A stretch of 58,282 nucleotides of DNA from Flavobacteriaceae bacterium. Lineage in GTDB: Bacteria > Bacteroidota > Bacteroidia > Flavobacteriales > Flavobacteriaceae. Below are positions 1 through 7,868 of this stretch, piece after piece. The DNA lies in the NCBI GenBank assembly GCA_023260435.1, contig JALQVG010000006.1, positions 1-58,282 of the forward strand, written 5' to 3'. Made by a program: the position numbers and the translations under genes. Each line of letters begins with the position of its first letter. The first letter of the stretch is position 1. Below the pieces are notes generated by a model. It did no database searches. It was not told the DNA's origin and was given only the letters and a program-made list of their open reading frames with translations.

Positions 1-234
1 GCACCGGACGATCGTCGACTGAATTCACTGAGCCCACTGTTGGTCTTGTTTAAGGTCGGCGACCAATGCCGCGATATAGGCCTGCTCGGGAATGCTGTTG
101 CCCGCGGCATGAGAATTAAAATCACAGTAGGGGCATTTGCGCACACACCAGGGAATATGCACATACAGCGACAGCGGCGGTAGTTCGGTGATGCTGTTAA
201 TGAGCAGTGGCTCTTGTTGCCGTGTCGGCCGCAA
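1..234 (-). CDS. hemW: HemW-like radical SAM protein, N-terminal fragment
   Basis: The minus strand encodes LSLYVHIPWCVRKCPYCDFN, with the CxxxCxxC radical SAM cluster motif typical of HemW (formerly annotated as oxygen-independent coproporphyrinogen oxidase-like), a heme chaperone. Only about 69 residues are readable before an in-frame TGA at 25-27. The residues after the stop in the same frame (IQSTIV) faintly resemble the next conserved HemW stretch, so the stop may be an end-of-read error rather than a real one. The start is uncertain; a TTG at 234 overlaps the end of the rdgB fragment. The fragment belongs to the foreign segment, not to the Bacteroidetes chromosome. Confidence 0.7.
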
Positions 235-277
235 GCTTGGCGAGCAATTCGGCCATTGCCTTGCCGCGGTGGCTGAT
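197..277 (-). CDS. rdgB: RdgB-like XTP/dITP diphosphatase, C-terminal fragment
   Basis: Reading leftward on the minus strand gives ISHRGKAMAELLAKL followed by a short Ala/Thr-rich tail and TAA at 197-199. ISHRG near the C-terminus is a hallmark of the RdgB/HAM1 family, which hydrolyses non-canonical purine nucleoside triphosphates. The fragment is cut at the GATC junction and has no upstream part in this window. Its end overlaps the start region of the hemW fragment, as expected for an rdgB-hemW pair. Only about 27 residues are visible, so the call rests on one motif plus the neighbour. Confidence 0.6.
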   Translation of the reverse strand: MSHRGKAMAELLAKLAADTATRATAH

Positions 278-1474
278 CCGATCGCTTTCCCAAACCATTA
301 CAACATCCTAAACGGGAATGCTGGAGCAGGAGATTTGATTTTGGTCAAGGCCAATAATCGCCAATATTCGGCACAAGGGATTCAAACCAAATGGGACCAT
401 CACTGGATCAGTGGTTCAGCAAAAAACGATATTGAATTGGGATTGCGCATACACCGAGATGACGAAGACAGATTTCAATGGGTGGATCAATACAGCATTA
501 ACTCCCTAGGAATGAACCTAATTCAATCGGGTACTCCGGGTACCGATGCTAACCAGATCACTACAGCCGATGCCACCGCTGCATACGCACTTTACAAATG
601 GAAAAAAGGTGCTTGGTCCATTGTTCCAGGACTGCGCATGGAATCCATTAAAATGAGTCGAGAAAACTTTGGCAAGCAGGATCCCCAGCGCACCGGAAAT
701 GCTTTGGTATCCAATCAAAACTCGGTAACCGAGTGGATTCCTGGGATAGGCATGACCTATCGATTAAATCCCGATATTTCCTTTTTTGGGGGCGTACATC
801 AAGGGTTTTCTCCTCCGAGTAACACCCAAGGGGTGGACGTAGAGCGCAGTGTCAACTACGAGTGGGGTACCCGGATAGAAAAATCAAACCTCAGCTCAGA
901 ATTGGCGCTTTACTTCAATGATTTTTCTAACTTATTGGGTTCAGACACAGCCGCCTCTGGGGGTACTGGAAATCTGGATCCCTTTAATGCCGGAGCAGTT
1001 GATGTATATGGATTGGAATGGTCGGCGGTTTGGTCTATGGATTGGTTTAGAAAATTTCCTATGCAGCTTAGCGCCAACTACACCTGGACACAAAGCTCCT
1101 TTCAGTCCAGTTTCAGTTCAGCTTCTGACATTTGGGGGGTTGTAGCACAAGGAGATGAGCTGCCATACATCGCAAAACATCAAGGGCAAATACAATGGAG
1201 TGCTCAATACCAAAAATGGAATGGTTCTTTGAGGGCACACTATCAATCTGACATGAGAACCCAATCAGGAACAGGAGCCATACCACCCCAAGAACTGATA
1301 CCATCCCGTTGGGTGATGGATGCACAGCTCACCTATCTCATTACCCCAGGGGTTCAACTGAAAACAGTGGCTCAGAACCTGACCAACAACAACTATATGG
1401 TATCCAGAGTTCCTGCAGGATTAAGACCAGGGATCCCTTTCCACATCATGAGTGGGATTACTTGGCAGTGGTAG
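275..1474 (+). CDS. TonB-dependent receptor, FecA-like, C-terminal part
   Basis: About 399 residues of the C-terminal half of an outer-membrane TonB-dependent receptor. The sequence alternates amphipathic strands rich in Tyr, Trp and Ser and ends in an aromatic residue (ITWQW), as outer-membrane beta-barrels do. Motifs such as GVHQGFSPPS, VNYEWGTRIEKS and NLTNNNYMVSRVPAGLRPG are typical of the iron(III)-dicitrate (FecA) type. The signal peptide, TonB box and plug domain are missing because the gene is broken at the GATC junction with the foreign segment. An open frame continues upstream to 137, but those ~46 residues are the antisense of hemW/rdgB and are not receptor sequence. It converges on murQ with a 2-base gap. 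The ligand cannot be told. Confidence 0.85.
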   Translation, partial: DPIAFPNHYNILNGNAGAGDLILVKANNRQYSAQGIQTKWDHHWISGSAKNDIELGLRIHRDDEDRFQWVDQYSINSLGMNLIQSGTPGTDANQITTADATAAYALYKWKKGAWSIVPGLRMESIKMSRENFGKQDPQRTGNALVSNQNSVTEWIPGIGMTYRLNPDISFFGGVHQGFSPPSNTQGVDVERSVNYEWGTRIEKSNLSSELALYFNDFSNLLGSDTAASGGTGNLDPFNAGAVDVYGLEWSAVWSMDWFRKFPMQLSANYTWTQSSFQSSFSSASDIWGVVAQGDELPYIAKHQGQIQWSAQYQKWNGSLRAHYQSDMRTQSGTGAIPPQELIPSRWVMDAQLTYLITPGVQLKTVAQNLTNNNYMVSRVPAGLRPGIPFHIMSGITWQW

Positions 1475-1476
1475 TC

Positions 1477-2298
1477 TTATCCTTTTGAACGATAGGCCTC
1501 AACCGCCAGTGCGACAGAACCATAGGTCTTGAGCAATCTCAAGGCCTCTTCTGTTTCTATGCCCAAGGCTTGTTCGATATAGGACGTACCCCTGCCCACC
1601 AGTTTTTCATTGGTCAACTGCATATGAACCATTTTATGGCCTTCTACCCTTCCAATCCGAATCATGTAGGCCGTAGAAATCATATTGAGGATCATTTTCT
1701 GGGAGGTTCCGCTTTTCATGCGGGTACTGCCGGTAACAAACTCAGGTCCCACATTACAAGCTATACCAATATCGGCAGTAAGCGCCAAGGGGGCTCCTGG
1801 ATTGTTGGTAATTCCTGCCGTCAATATACCATTTGCCCGACAAGCTTCTATGCCCCCCAAAACATAGGGCGTAGTACCGGACGCAGCAATGCCAACGACC
1901 ACGTCATGTACATTGATGTCAAATGCCTGTAGGTCAAGCCATGCCTGGGCTCGGTCATCTTCGGCCCCCTCAACTGCTCGTCGTATCGCACCATCTCCGC
2001 CCGCAATGATTCCGATGACTCTGTCATGAGGCATCCCGTACGTCGGCGGAATTTCTGAGGCATCCAGCACACCTAATCGCCCACTGGTTCCTGCGCCAAT
2101 ATAGAACAACCTTCCTTGGGGAAACCGTTCCACCAAGGCTTCCACCAATAGCTCGATCTGAGGCAAACACGAAGCTACAGCTTGGGCTACTTTTCGATCC
2201 TCAGCATTGATCGATGCCAATAACTCAGCGGTTGTCTTTTGTTCTAAATGATCATACAATGAGGGTTGCTCGGTAATGCGTGTAAACTTCTGATCCAT
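1477..2298 (-). CDS. murQ: N-acetylmuramic acid 6-phosphate etherase
   Basis: 273 residues, close to the usual ~300 of MurQ. It splits the D-lactyl ether of MurNAc-6-phosphate, giving GlcNAc-6-phosphate and D-lactate, a cytoplasmic step of peptidoglycan recycling. A SIS sugar-phosphate domain is clear: FYIGAGTSGRLGVLDASE with the catalytic-region motif ASEIPPT, the acidic VEGAEDD loop, and TGSTRMKSGTSQKM near the substrate phosphate, then the C-terminal helical part. It follows anmK on the same strand with a 3-base gap, so the enzyme that makes MurNAc-6-phosphate and the one that consumes it are co-expressed. ATG start at 2298. Confidence 0.96.
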   Translation of the reverse strand: MDQKFTRITEQPSLYDHLEQKTTAELLASINAEDRKVAQAVASCLPQIELLVEALVERFPQGRLFYIGAGTSGRLGVLDASEIPPTYGMPHDRVIGIIAGGDGAIRRAVEGAEDDRAQAWLDLQAFDINVHDVVVGIAASGTTPYVLGGIEACRANGILTAGITNNPGAPLALTADIGIACNVGPEFVTGSTRMKSGTSQKMILNMISTAYMIRIGRVEGHKMVHMQLTNEKLVGRGTSYIEQALGIETEEALRLLKTYGSVALAVEAYRSKG

Positions 2299-2301
2299 AT
2301 A

Positions 2302-3399
2302 TTATTGGGGAAAAAATTGAACTCCTGCAATTGAATTAACTCGGGCGCCAGTGACCTCTGCCAAACAGTTCACCTGACCTGCGCGGCGTAAGGCACCCAT
2401 GAATGCGAAAATCAATGCTTCTTTGGCATCTACCAATCCATCTTGAGGAACAACCAGCAAATGTTCGGGCAGATAGCTTTTCAAGCACTGAATCAAAAAT
2501 AAATTATGTGCCCCACCCCCTGTGATCAACACTTTTCGATTGTCGGTGGTAAATCGGTTGATGGATTGGGCAATCTGGTAGGCGATGTGGTGGCAGGCTG
2601 TGTGGAGTTGATCTTTGATGTCACTAAGGAATCGGCCTTGTCGGTCGACAAATAAAGGCCACACATGATGATTAAACCACTCAACTCCAGTCGACTTAGG
2701 TCCTTGGATGCGGTAGTAGTCCAGGTCATTGAGTGAGTTCAGTAGTTCTGGTAACATGTGGCCCGAGGCCGCGATTTCACCACCAGCATCGTACTGATGT
2801 CCTAGTGCTTCTGACAATCGGTTGAGCAACATATTGCAAATCCCAACATCAAATGCCTTTCTACTGCCCTGAAATTTCATAGATACATTGCAAATCCCTC
2901 CTAGGTTCAGACAAAACCCGTATCGACCAAAAAGCAATTCATCTCCAATGGGTACTAATGGCGCTCCATGTCCACCTAGGGCCACATCCTGGCTTCTAAA
3001 ATCACAAATCACTTCGCTTGCTGAGGCGTTGCTTAAAGACTGACCATCGCCGAGCTGAAACGTATATCCTTGATCTGGTCTGTGGTGTACCGTATGTCCA
3101 TGACTGGCAATTGCATCACAGGTCAATCCCTTGGTTTGCAACCAATTTTTGGCCTGGGTGCCTAACCATATACCATAATCGCGGTGGGCTGAATCCAATC
3201 GATCTGGTAAATAAGCCAATGCCTCAGAGAGTTCCCGCCTCATCTGGGCCGTATACTCCAGGGTTTGAGCAGCAACTAGGGTGTAGGTCCAACCCGCTTC
3301 CCCCTGGATAAATTCAGCCAGACACAGGTCTAACCCATCTAAAGAGGTGCCAGACATCAACCCTAAAATACGCTGCTTATTCACCCTGAAAAGGTACAT
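2302..3399 (-). CDS. anmK: Anhydro-N-acetylmuramic acid kinase
   Basis: 365 residues, the usual AnmK length. It opens the 1,6-anhydro ring of anhydroMurNAc and phosphorylates it to MurNAc-6-phosphate. The ATP-binding signature GLMSGTSLDGLDL lies at the N-terminus and the sugar-kinase ITGGGAHN motif near residue 295, followed by VDAKEALIFAFMG. The E. coli motif DTGPGN is replaced here by DVGICN; variation at this spot occurs in Bacteroidetes homologues as far as I recall. It forms a two-gene operon with murQ and is divergent from udk, with only ~35 bases between the two start codons. ATG at 3399 is used because the conserved domain starts within 12 residues. Confidence 0.95.
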   Translation of the reverse strand: MYLFRVNKQRILGLMSGTSLDGLDLCLAEFIQGEAGWTYTLVAAQTLEYTAQMRRELSEALAYLPDRLDSAHRDYGIWLGTQAKNWLQTKGLTCDAIASHGHTVHHRPDQGYTFQLGDGQSLSNASASEVICDFRSQDVALGGHGAPLVPIGDELLFGRYGFCLNLGGICNVSMKFQGSRKAFDVGICNMLLNRLSEALGHQYDAGGEIAASGHMLPELLNSLNDLDYYRIQGPKSTGVEWFNHHVWPLFVDRQGRFLSDIKDQLHTACHHIAYQIAQSINRFTTDNRKVLITGGGAHNLFLIQCLKSYLPEHLLVVPQDGLVDAKEALIFAFMGALRRAGQVNCLAEVTGARVNSIAGVQFFPQ

Positions 3400-3420
3400 T
3401 TTTTGTCCTCAGGATTTGTT

Positions 3421-3428
3421 TATCTTTG
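3421..3428 (+). promoter_or_regulatory. -7 box TATCTTTG of udk
   Basis: Exact match to the Bacteroidetes -7 consensus TAnnTTTG. The udk ATG begins 6 bases after the box, so the transcript would be leaderless or nearly so. There is no Shine-Dalgarno sequence. This decides the udk start at 3435 over an upstream in-frame TTG at 3426, which lies inside the box. Confidence 0.7.
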
Positions 3429-3434
3429 AAAAAA

Positions 3435-4055
3435 ATGAACCCCATGCTCATCATTGGAATTGCTGGAGGAACCGGTTGTGGCAAAACCACAGTGGTTCAG
3501 CAAATGGTTGAAGCGCTCTCTAACGACCAAGTGAGCGTACTTTCTCAAGACAACTACTACAAAGACCTTTCTCACCTAGATTTTGAATCTAGGTGCGCCA
3601 CAAATTTCGATCATCCCAACGCCATTGATTTTGAACTGCTTAAAGCGCATTTACAAGAGTTAAAATCAGGTAGAACTATCAAGCAGCCGGTTTATTCGTT
3701 TGAGCAACACAACCGCACTCAAGACTATGTGGATGTTTTGCCCACATCTGTAGTGATTGTTGAGGGAATATTGGTGCTTTCTGACCCTGAGCTTAGGGCG
3801 CTATACGACATTCGCATTTATGTAGAAGCCGACGCCGATGAGCGTTTGATCAGAAGGTTGAAAAGAGATGTTCAACAAAGAGGAAGAGACACACAAGAAG
3901 TGCTCGAACGTTACCAAACGACGTTAAAACCGATGCACGAGGCATTTATTGAGCCTTGTAAAGCTCACTGTGATTTGATTATTCCCAACAACCACTACAA
4001 TACAGTGGCCATAGACGTAGTAAAAGCAGTCATTCACCAAAAATTACAATCGTGA
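3435..4055 (+). CDS. udk: Uridine kinase
   Basis: 206 residues. It phosphorylates uridine and cytidine to UMP and CMP in pyrimidine salvage. The P-loop GIAGGTGCGKTT is at the N-terminus, followed by LSQDNYYKDLS and the NFDHPNAIDF motif that contacts the nucleoside, and a lid region with RRLKRDVQQRGRD. It heads an operon udk-divIC-mutA-mutB: its stop overlaps the next start in a GTGA. A perfect 10-base inverted repeat lies within the gene (see findings). Start chosen at ATG 3435 from the promoter. Confidence 0.96.
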   Translation: MNPMLIIGIAGGTGCGKTTVVQQMVEALSNDQVSVLSQDNYYKDLSHLDFESRCATNFDHPNAIDFELLKAHLQELKSGRTIKQPVYSFEQHNRTQDYVDVLPTSVVIVEGILVLSDPELRALYDIRIYVEADADERLIRRLKRDVQQRGRDTQEVLERYQTTLKPMHEAFIEPCKAHCDLIIPNNHYNTVAIDVVKAVIHQKLQS

Positions 4056-4387
4056 TCAGTCGCTTTAATCGTTGGAAAGAAAAAACTTGGTTTAAAACCA
4101 TCACCAACATCTATGTGGTTATATTAAGCGTTTTTGCCATATGGATGTTGTTTTTTGACACCAACTCCCTCATGATTCAACGAGAGTTACAACATGAAAT
4201 CGATGAGCTTGAGGCCCAGAAAATATTTCTGATTCAAGAAATCAATAAAGATCGCGCAGCCTTAAAGGAATTGAATCGACCCGAGGCGATGGAAAAGGTA
4301 GCTCGGGAGAAATATCAATACCACAGAGCTGACGAAGATGTGTACCTCATAGAGTTTAAAGACAGTATTAACCCTCAAGATGAATAG
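4052..4387 (+). CDS. DivIC/FtsB-like septum formation initiator
   Basis: 111 residues with the layout of the FtsB/DivIC family: a short basic cytoplasmic N-terminus, one membrane segment at about residues 16-36, then a coiled coil (IDELEAQKIFLIQEINKDRA) and a small C-terminal domain with PEAMEKVAREKYQYHRADED. Members bridge FtsL and FtsQ in the divisome and act on the periplasmic side. It starts with GTG overlapping the udk stop, and it overlaps mutA by 8 bases. Its place between a kinase and methylmalonyl-CoA mutase is, as I recall, common in Flavobacteriia and says nothing about function. Confidence 0.85.
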   Translation: MISRFNRWKEKTWFKTITNIYVVILSVFAIWMLFFDTNSLMIQRELQHEIDELEAQKIFLIQEINKDRAALKELNRPEAMEKVAREKYQYHRADEDVYLIEFKDSINPQDE

Positions 4388-5735
4388 CGAAAATCCCATG
4401 GAGGAACCCATGCGGTTCAATGCCCAACAGTGGAAACAACTGCTGCAATGGCAACTCGATGGAAAAAGCTACCAAGAATTGATCAGCCCGGAAATCGAGG
4501 GCATTCAAATCAAACCCTTTTACGACGCGGAAGATCTTCCAAAAGTAGTACCCGATTTAGAGCACCCAAAAAAGGTTTACCTGCAAGAGCGCATCCGGGC
4601 AAAAGATGATCAACAGGGTTGGAATAGCGCCCAAGAAGCACTAGCCAAGGGCGCTGACAACCTGCGCATCACCTGGTTAGGGTCATCAACTGACGCCTTG
4701 GCGTTGATGAATAAACTCGGAGCATTTCCTGTGGTTCAACATTGGGTATTTTACAGCGTCGCAGAAGAGTTCATCGATCAATTCTCCAGATTATCACCTG
4801 CTGTCAAGGAAACGGTTCGTATTGAATGGGATCCATTGGCCATGCTCGCTATCACGGGGAATTGGGTAACAACCCAACAAAATGATCTCGCTCGTTGGCG
4901 GCAAATGCATACCCTTCTGGCTTTAGATCATTTGTGTATCGACGTTTCAAGGTATCAAGAGTCTGGAGGATCAATCATCCAACAACTGGCCTACACTATG
5001 GCTCAGTTGGAAGTGTATTTTAATTTATTACCCGAGCCCCTAAAATCATCAGACCAAGTGATCAGCCAGGTACACGTGTACACCGTGAACAGTGGGGATT
5101 ACTTTATGGAAATGGCTAAAATCAAGGCTTTGCGTTGGTTGGTTGTTTCGATGGGATCCTGGTATGGACTTTCGCTGACTTGTCACGTGACGGTTCGACC
5201 CTCAAGAAAAAACAAAACAGCCTACCACACTACGCAGAACACCTTGAAAAGCGCAGCAGAAGTGCTCAGTGGACTAATGGGTGGAGCTAGTGCACTGGCC
5301 CCACTCGCCCATAATGAATTGATCCAAAGCGGTGATATTCAAGCCCAACAAGAGGCCTTCCACCAACTGGCCATTTTGGTGCATGAAACTGGTTTGGTGG
5401 GACAAGACCTAGGCGCGGGAAGTTATTATGTCGCATATTTAACCGATCAGTGGGCGCAAAAGGCATTGGCCCTGAATCAATCGATCAGAAATTCAGGGGG
5501 TTGGATCAAAGCCATGAATCAGGGCATCATTCAGCAAAAAATCGAACAACACCACGTGAAAACACTCAAAGCTTATCAAGCGCTTGAGAAGAAACAACCC
5601 TCGGATAAGGATTTGGACACCTCTCATTGGAACAAGTCGCCATTCAGCCGATTTGTACCAAAAAAAACATCCATTGCCTTGCTTCCGGTTCGGAGATTGT
5701 CTGAGGCAGATGAACGAAAATGGTACCGCCTGTGA
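4380..5735 (+). CDS. mutA: Methylmalonyl-CoA mutase small (beta) subunit
   Basis: 451 residues. It resembles the TIM-barrel part of methylmalonyl-CoA mutase but has no C-terminal cobalamin-binding domain, so it is the non-catalytic partner of the heterodimer. Recognisable stretches are IKPFYDAEDLP near residue 45, the QQLAYTMAQLEVYFNLL helix, and MAKIKALRWLV, the counterpart of the large-subunit AKLRAARVLW. It overlaps the upstream gene by 8 bases and mutB by 16, which suggests tight translational coupling and equal amounts of both subunits. Confidence 0.9.
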   Translation: MNSENPMEEPMRFNAQQWKQLLQWQLDGKSYQELISPEIEGIQIKPFYDAEDLPKVVPDLEHPKKVYLQERIRAKDDQQGWNSAQEALAKGADNLRITWLGSSTDALALMNKLGAFPVVQHWVFYSVAEEFIDQFSRLSPAVKETVRIEWDPLAMLAITGNWVTTQQNDLARWRQMHTLLALDHLCIDVSRYQESGGSIIQQLAYTMAQLEVYFNLLPEPLKSSDQVISQVHVYTVNSGDYFMEMAKIKALRWLVVSMGSWYGLSLTCHVTVRPSRKNKTAYHTTQNTLKSAAEVLSGLMGGASALAPLAHNELIQSGDIQAQQEAFHQLAILVHETGLVGQDLGAGSYYVAYLTDQWAQKALALNQSIRNSGGWIKAMNQGIIQQKIEQHHVKTLKAYQALEKKQPSDKDLDTSHWNKSPFSRFVPKKTSIALLPVRRLSEADERKWYRL

Positions 5736-7792
5736 AACGCAAGGGAACACATGACGAACTCTTGGGGAGTGTATTTGAGGAACAAGCTTCCTGGCACCAG
5801 GGAATGATCGCGGGAAAATCACCTTTTCTCAGAGGTCCTTATTTGAGTATGTACGTACAAAAGCCATGGACCATTAGGCAATATTCTGGATTTTCTACGG
5901 CTGCCCAAAGCAATGAATTTTACAAAAAGAACTTGGCCGCTGGCCAGACAGGATTATCTATAGCCTTTGACTTACCCACACATAGAGGCTATGATAGTGA
6001 TGCGGATGAAGCTGTAGCAGATGTGGGAAAAGCGGGGGTAGCCATAGATACTTTGGACGATATGTGTGCGCTTTTTGAGGGAATTGACATGGGTCAAGTA
6101 TCCGTGTCCATGACCATGAATGGAGCGGTACTTCCCATCATGGCATTTTATATTGCTGCGGCACAGAGACAGGGGGTGGAAGAACACCAACTCAGGGGGA
6201 CGATTCAAAATGACATCCTTAAGGAATTCATGGTGCGCAACACCTACATATATCCTCCAGAAGCTTCTATGGAAGTAGTAGCTCAGGTGATGGAATACTG
6301 TACCCACAAAATGCCTTTATTTAACAGCATCAGTATTTCAGGCTACCACCTACAAGAGGCGGGTGCTTCAACAGCGCAAGAATTGGCCTACACTTTGGCC
6401 GATGGGTGGGCCTATGTGCGCGCGGCCCAAGAAAAGGGATTATCGGTAGATGACATTGGGCCAAGACTTTCATTTTTCTGGGGAATCAGCATGCGCTCTA
6501 TCGATGAAATAGCCAAATTGAGGGCGGCCAGGGTTTTGTGGTGCCGCATCATGAAACTCATGGGGGCCAAGAATGAAAAATCATGGGCTTTAAAAACACA
6601 CGCACAAACCAGCGGATGGAGCTTGACTGCACAATGGCCCAAAAACAACTTGACTCGAACAGCAGTTGAGGCAATATCTGCCGTACTGGGAGGAACTCAA
6701 AGCCTACACACTAACTCATTTGACGAAGCTTTAGCGCTGCCTACGGATGACTCTGCTCGATGGGCTCGAAATACACAAATTTATCTGCAAGGGGAAGCAG
6801 GATTGACCCGACCCATAGATCCATTGGGTGGAAGTTATTTACTGGAAGAAAAAACCTTATCATTAATTGATGAGGCCTGGGAAATAATCACAGAGATTGA
6901 ACAACAAGGTGGAATGACCCAATATGTTTTGGCAGGGACCCCCAAGAAGTCGATTCTGAAGGCCGCTGCTAAAACTCAAGCACAAATTGATGCGGGTACC
7001 TACCCGATCGTTGGAGTCAACGAATTTATCGCTCATGAACTTGAAAAGCCACATTTGCGTTACATACATCTTGATGAGGTACTGGAAAACCAATGCAACC
7101 GATTAAAAGAACACAAGTTAAAAAGAGACTCCGCGCTTTGTGCTCAATCGTTAACCGCTTTGAAAAAAGCGGCGCTTGACAAAAAAACAAATCTGTTGGA
7201 AGCTTCCGTAGTTGCTGCTCAAAATGGAGCTACGCTAGGTGAAATTAGCGAAGTGTTGGTCCAAGTATTTGGCCGATACCAACCTGAACCTACTGGGGTA
7301 ACCGGTGTTTATCAAGCTGAATTAAAAACACAGGCCTCATTTATTCGTTCGGTATCCACTGGGGAAAGTTGGGCTAAAAAAAATGGAAGAAAACCGAAAA
7401 TTCTCCTGGCTAAAATGGGCCAAGATGGACATGACAGGGGGCTTTACGCGGTAGCGGCAGCCTTGAGCGATCAAGGTTTTGAGGTAAAGATGACGCCGCT
7501 TTTTCAAACCCCTGAACAGGTGGGCTATATGGTCCAAAACTGGGGAGCGGACCTGGTGAGTATCTCCAGTATGACTAATGGACACGGGGCTCTAGTGCCC
7601 GCATTATGTCAATGGTTGAAGAAACTCGGATTAGGCCATGTAAAGGTTATTTTGGGAGGAATTATTCCCGAAAGTGACATCGATTCCATGAAAGCCCATG
7701 GGGTTGATTTGATTTTTGGCCCGGGTACTGACCTTACCTCTGCAGCACAAGACATCTATCGACTACTAAATGAAGATATCAAGAATGATTGA
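5720..7792 (+). CDS. mutB: Methylmalonyl-CoA mutase large (alpha) subunit
   Basis: 690 residues. Adenosylcobalamin-dependent interconversion of (R)-methylmalonyl-CoA and succinyl-CoA. The barrel carries PWTIRQY, AFDLPTHRGYDSD, VSMTMNGAVLP, TIQNDILKEFMVRNTYIYPP and SISGYHLQEAGA. The C-terminal B12 domain has the cobalt-ligand motif DGHDRG. The Tyr of TIRQY and the Arg of MVRNTY, which hold the substrate carboxylate in the Propionibacterium enzyme as I recall, are present, favouring methylmalonyl-CoA over isobutyryl-CoA. Some usually constant positions differ: the common GMNFFMEIAK is SMRSIDEIAK, and RPWTIRQY is KPWTIRQY. Last gene of the udk operon. Confidence 0.94.
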   Translation: MVPPVKRKGTHDELLGSVFEEQASWHQGMIAGKSPFLRGPYLSMYVQKPWTIRQYSGFSTAAQSNEFYKKNLAAGQTGLSIAFDLPTHRGYDSDADEAVADVGKAGVAIDTLDDMCALFEGIDMGQVSVSMTMNGAVLPIMAFYIAAAQRQGVEEHQLRGTIQNDILKEFMVRNTYIYPPEASMEVVAQVMEYCTHKMPLFNSISISGYHLQEAGASTAQELAYTLADGWAYVRAAQEKGLSVDDIGPRLSFFWGISMRSIDEIAKLRAARVLWCRIMKLMGAKNEKSWALKTHAQTSGWSLTAQWPKNNLTRTAVEAISAVLGGTQSLHTNSFDEALALPTDDSARWARNTQIYLQGEAGLTRPIDPLGGSYLLEEKTLSLIDEAWEIITEIEQQGGMTQYVLAGTPKKSILKAAAKTQAQIDAGTYPIVGVNEFIAHELEKPHLRYIHLDEVLENQCNRLKEHKLKRDSALCAQSLTALKKAALDKKTNLLEASVVAAQNGATLGEISEVLVQVFGRYQPEPTGVTGVYQAELKTQASFIRSVSTGESWAKKNGRKPKILLAKMGQDGHDRGLYAVAAALSDQGFEVKMTPLFQTPEQVGYMVQNWGADLVSISSMTNGHGALVPALCQWLKKLGLGHVKVILGGIIPESDIDSMKAHGVDLIFGPGTDLTSAAQDIYRLLNEDIKND

Positions 7793-7852
7793 TTTACCAT
7801 CGTGTTAACAATTTCTCTTTTTAGCCCTTGTCAATTAATTGTATTTTTACCC

Positions 7853-7860
7853 TCAATTTG
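7853..7860 (+). promoter_or_regulatory. -7 box TCAATTTG of parA
   Basis: Seven of eight match to TAnnTTTG, with a TTG at 7828-7830 as -33 element and a 22-base spacer. The parA ATG follows after 8 bases, giving a near-leaderless transcript. No Shine-Dalgarno sequence is visible. Confidence 0.55.
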
Positions 7861-7868
7861 AACCATCT

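Larger units (their letters stand above)
1..283. other. Foreign segment at a chimeric left end
   Basis: This stretch does not match the rest of the window. Its minus strand encodes the end of an RdgB-like protein followed by the beginning of a HemW-like protein, an order known from gammaproteobacteria, and it is visibly richer in G+C than the Bacteroidetes DNA that follows. The junction falls at GATC sites at 275-278 and 280-283: leftward the RdgB motif ISHRG is intact up to base 277, and rightward the receptor reading frame makes sense from GATCCGATC onward. The outermost bases carry PvuI, SalI and EcoRI sites within 9-26. A ligation or assembly chimera is the simplest explanation; natural transfer of two gene fragments is much less likely. 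Confidence 0.75.

Noticed and set aside
137-290. Extension of the TonB receptor frame to an ATG at 137
   Set aside because: These ~50 codons are the antisense of the hemW and rdgB fragments and show no signal peptide, TonB box or plug sequence. The frame is open by chance across the chimeric joint.
5178-5196. TTGTCACGTGACGG as a parS site near parAB
   Set aside because: Only the central CACGTG matches the parS consensus well; the flanks do not. It lies inside mutA codons.
5548-5563. ACCACGTGAAAACA as a parS site
   Set aside because: Only one half-site matches (CACGTGAAA). The other half does not, and it is within coding sequence of mutA.
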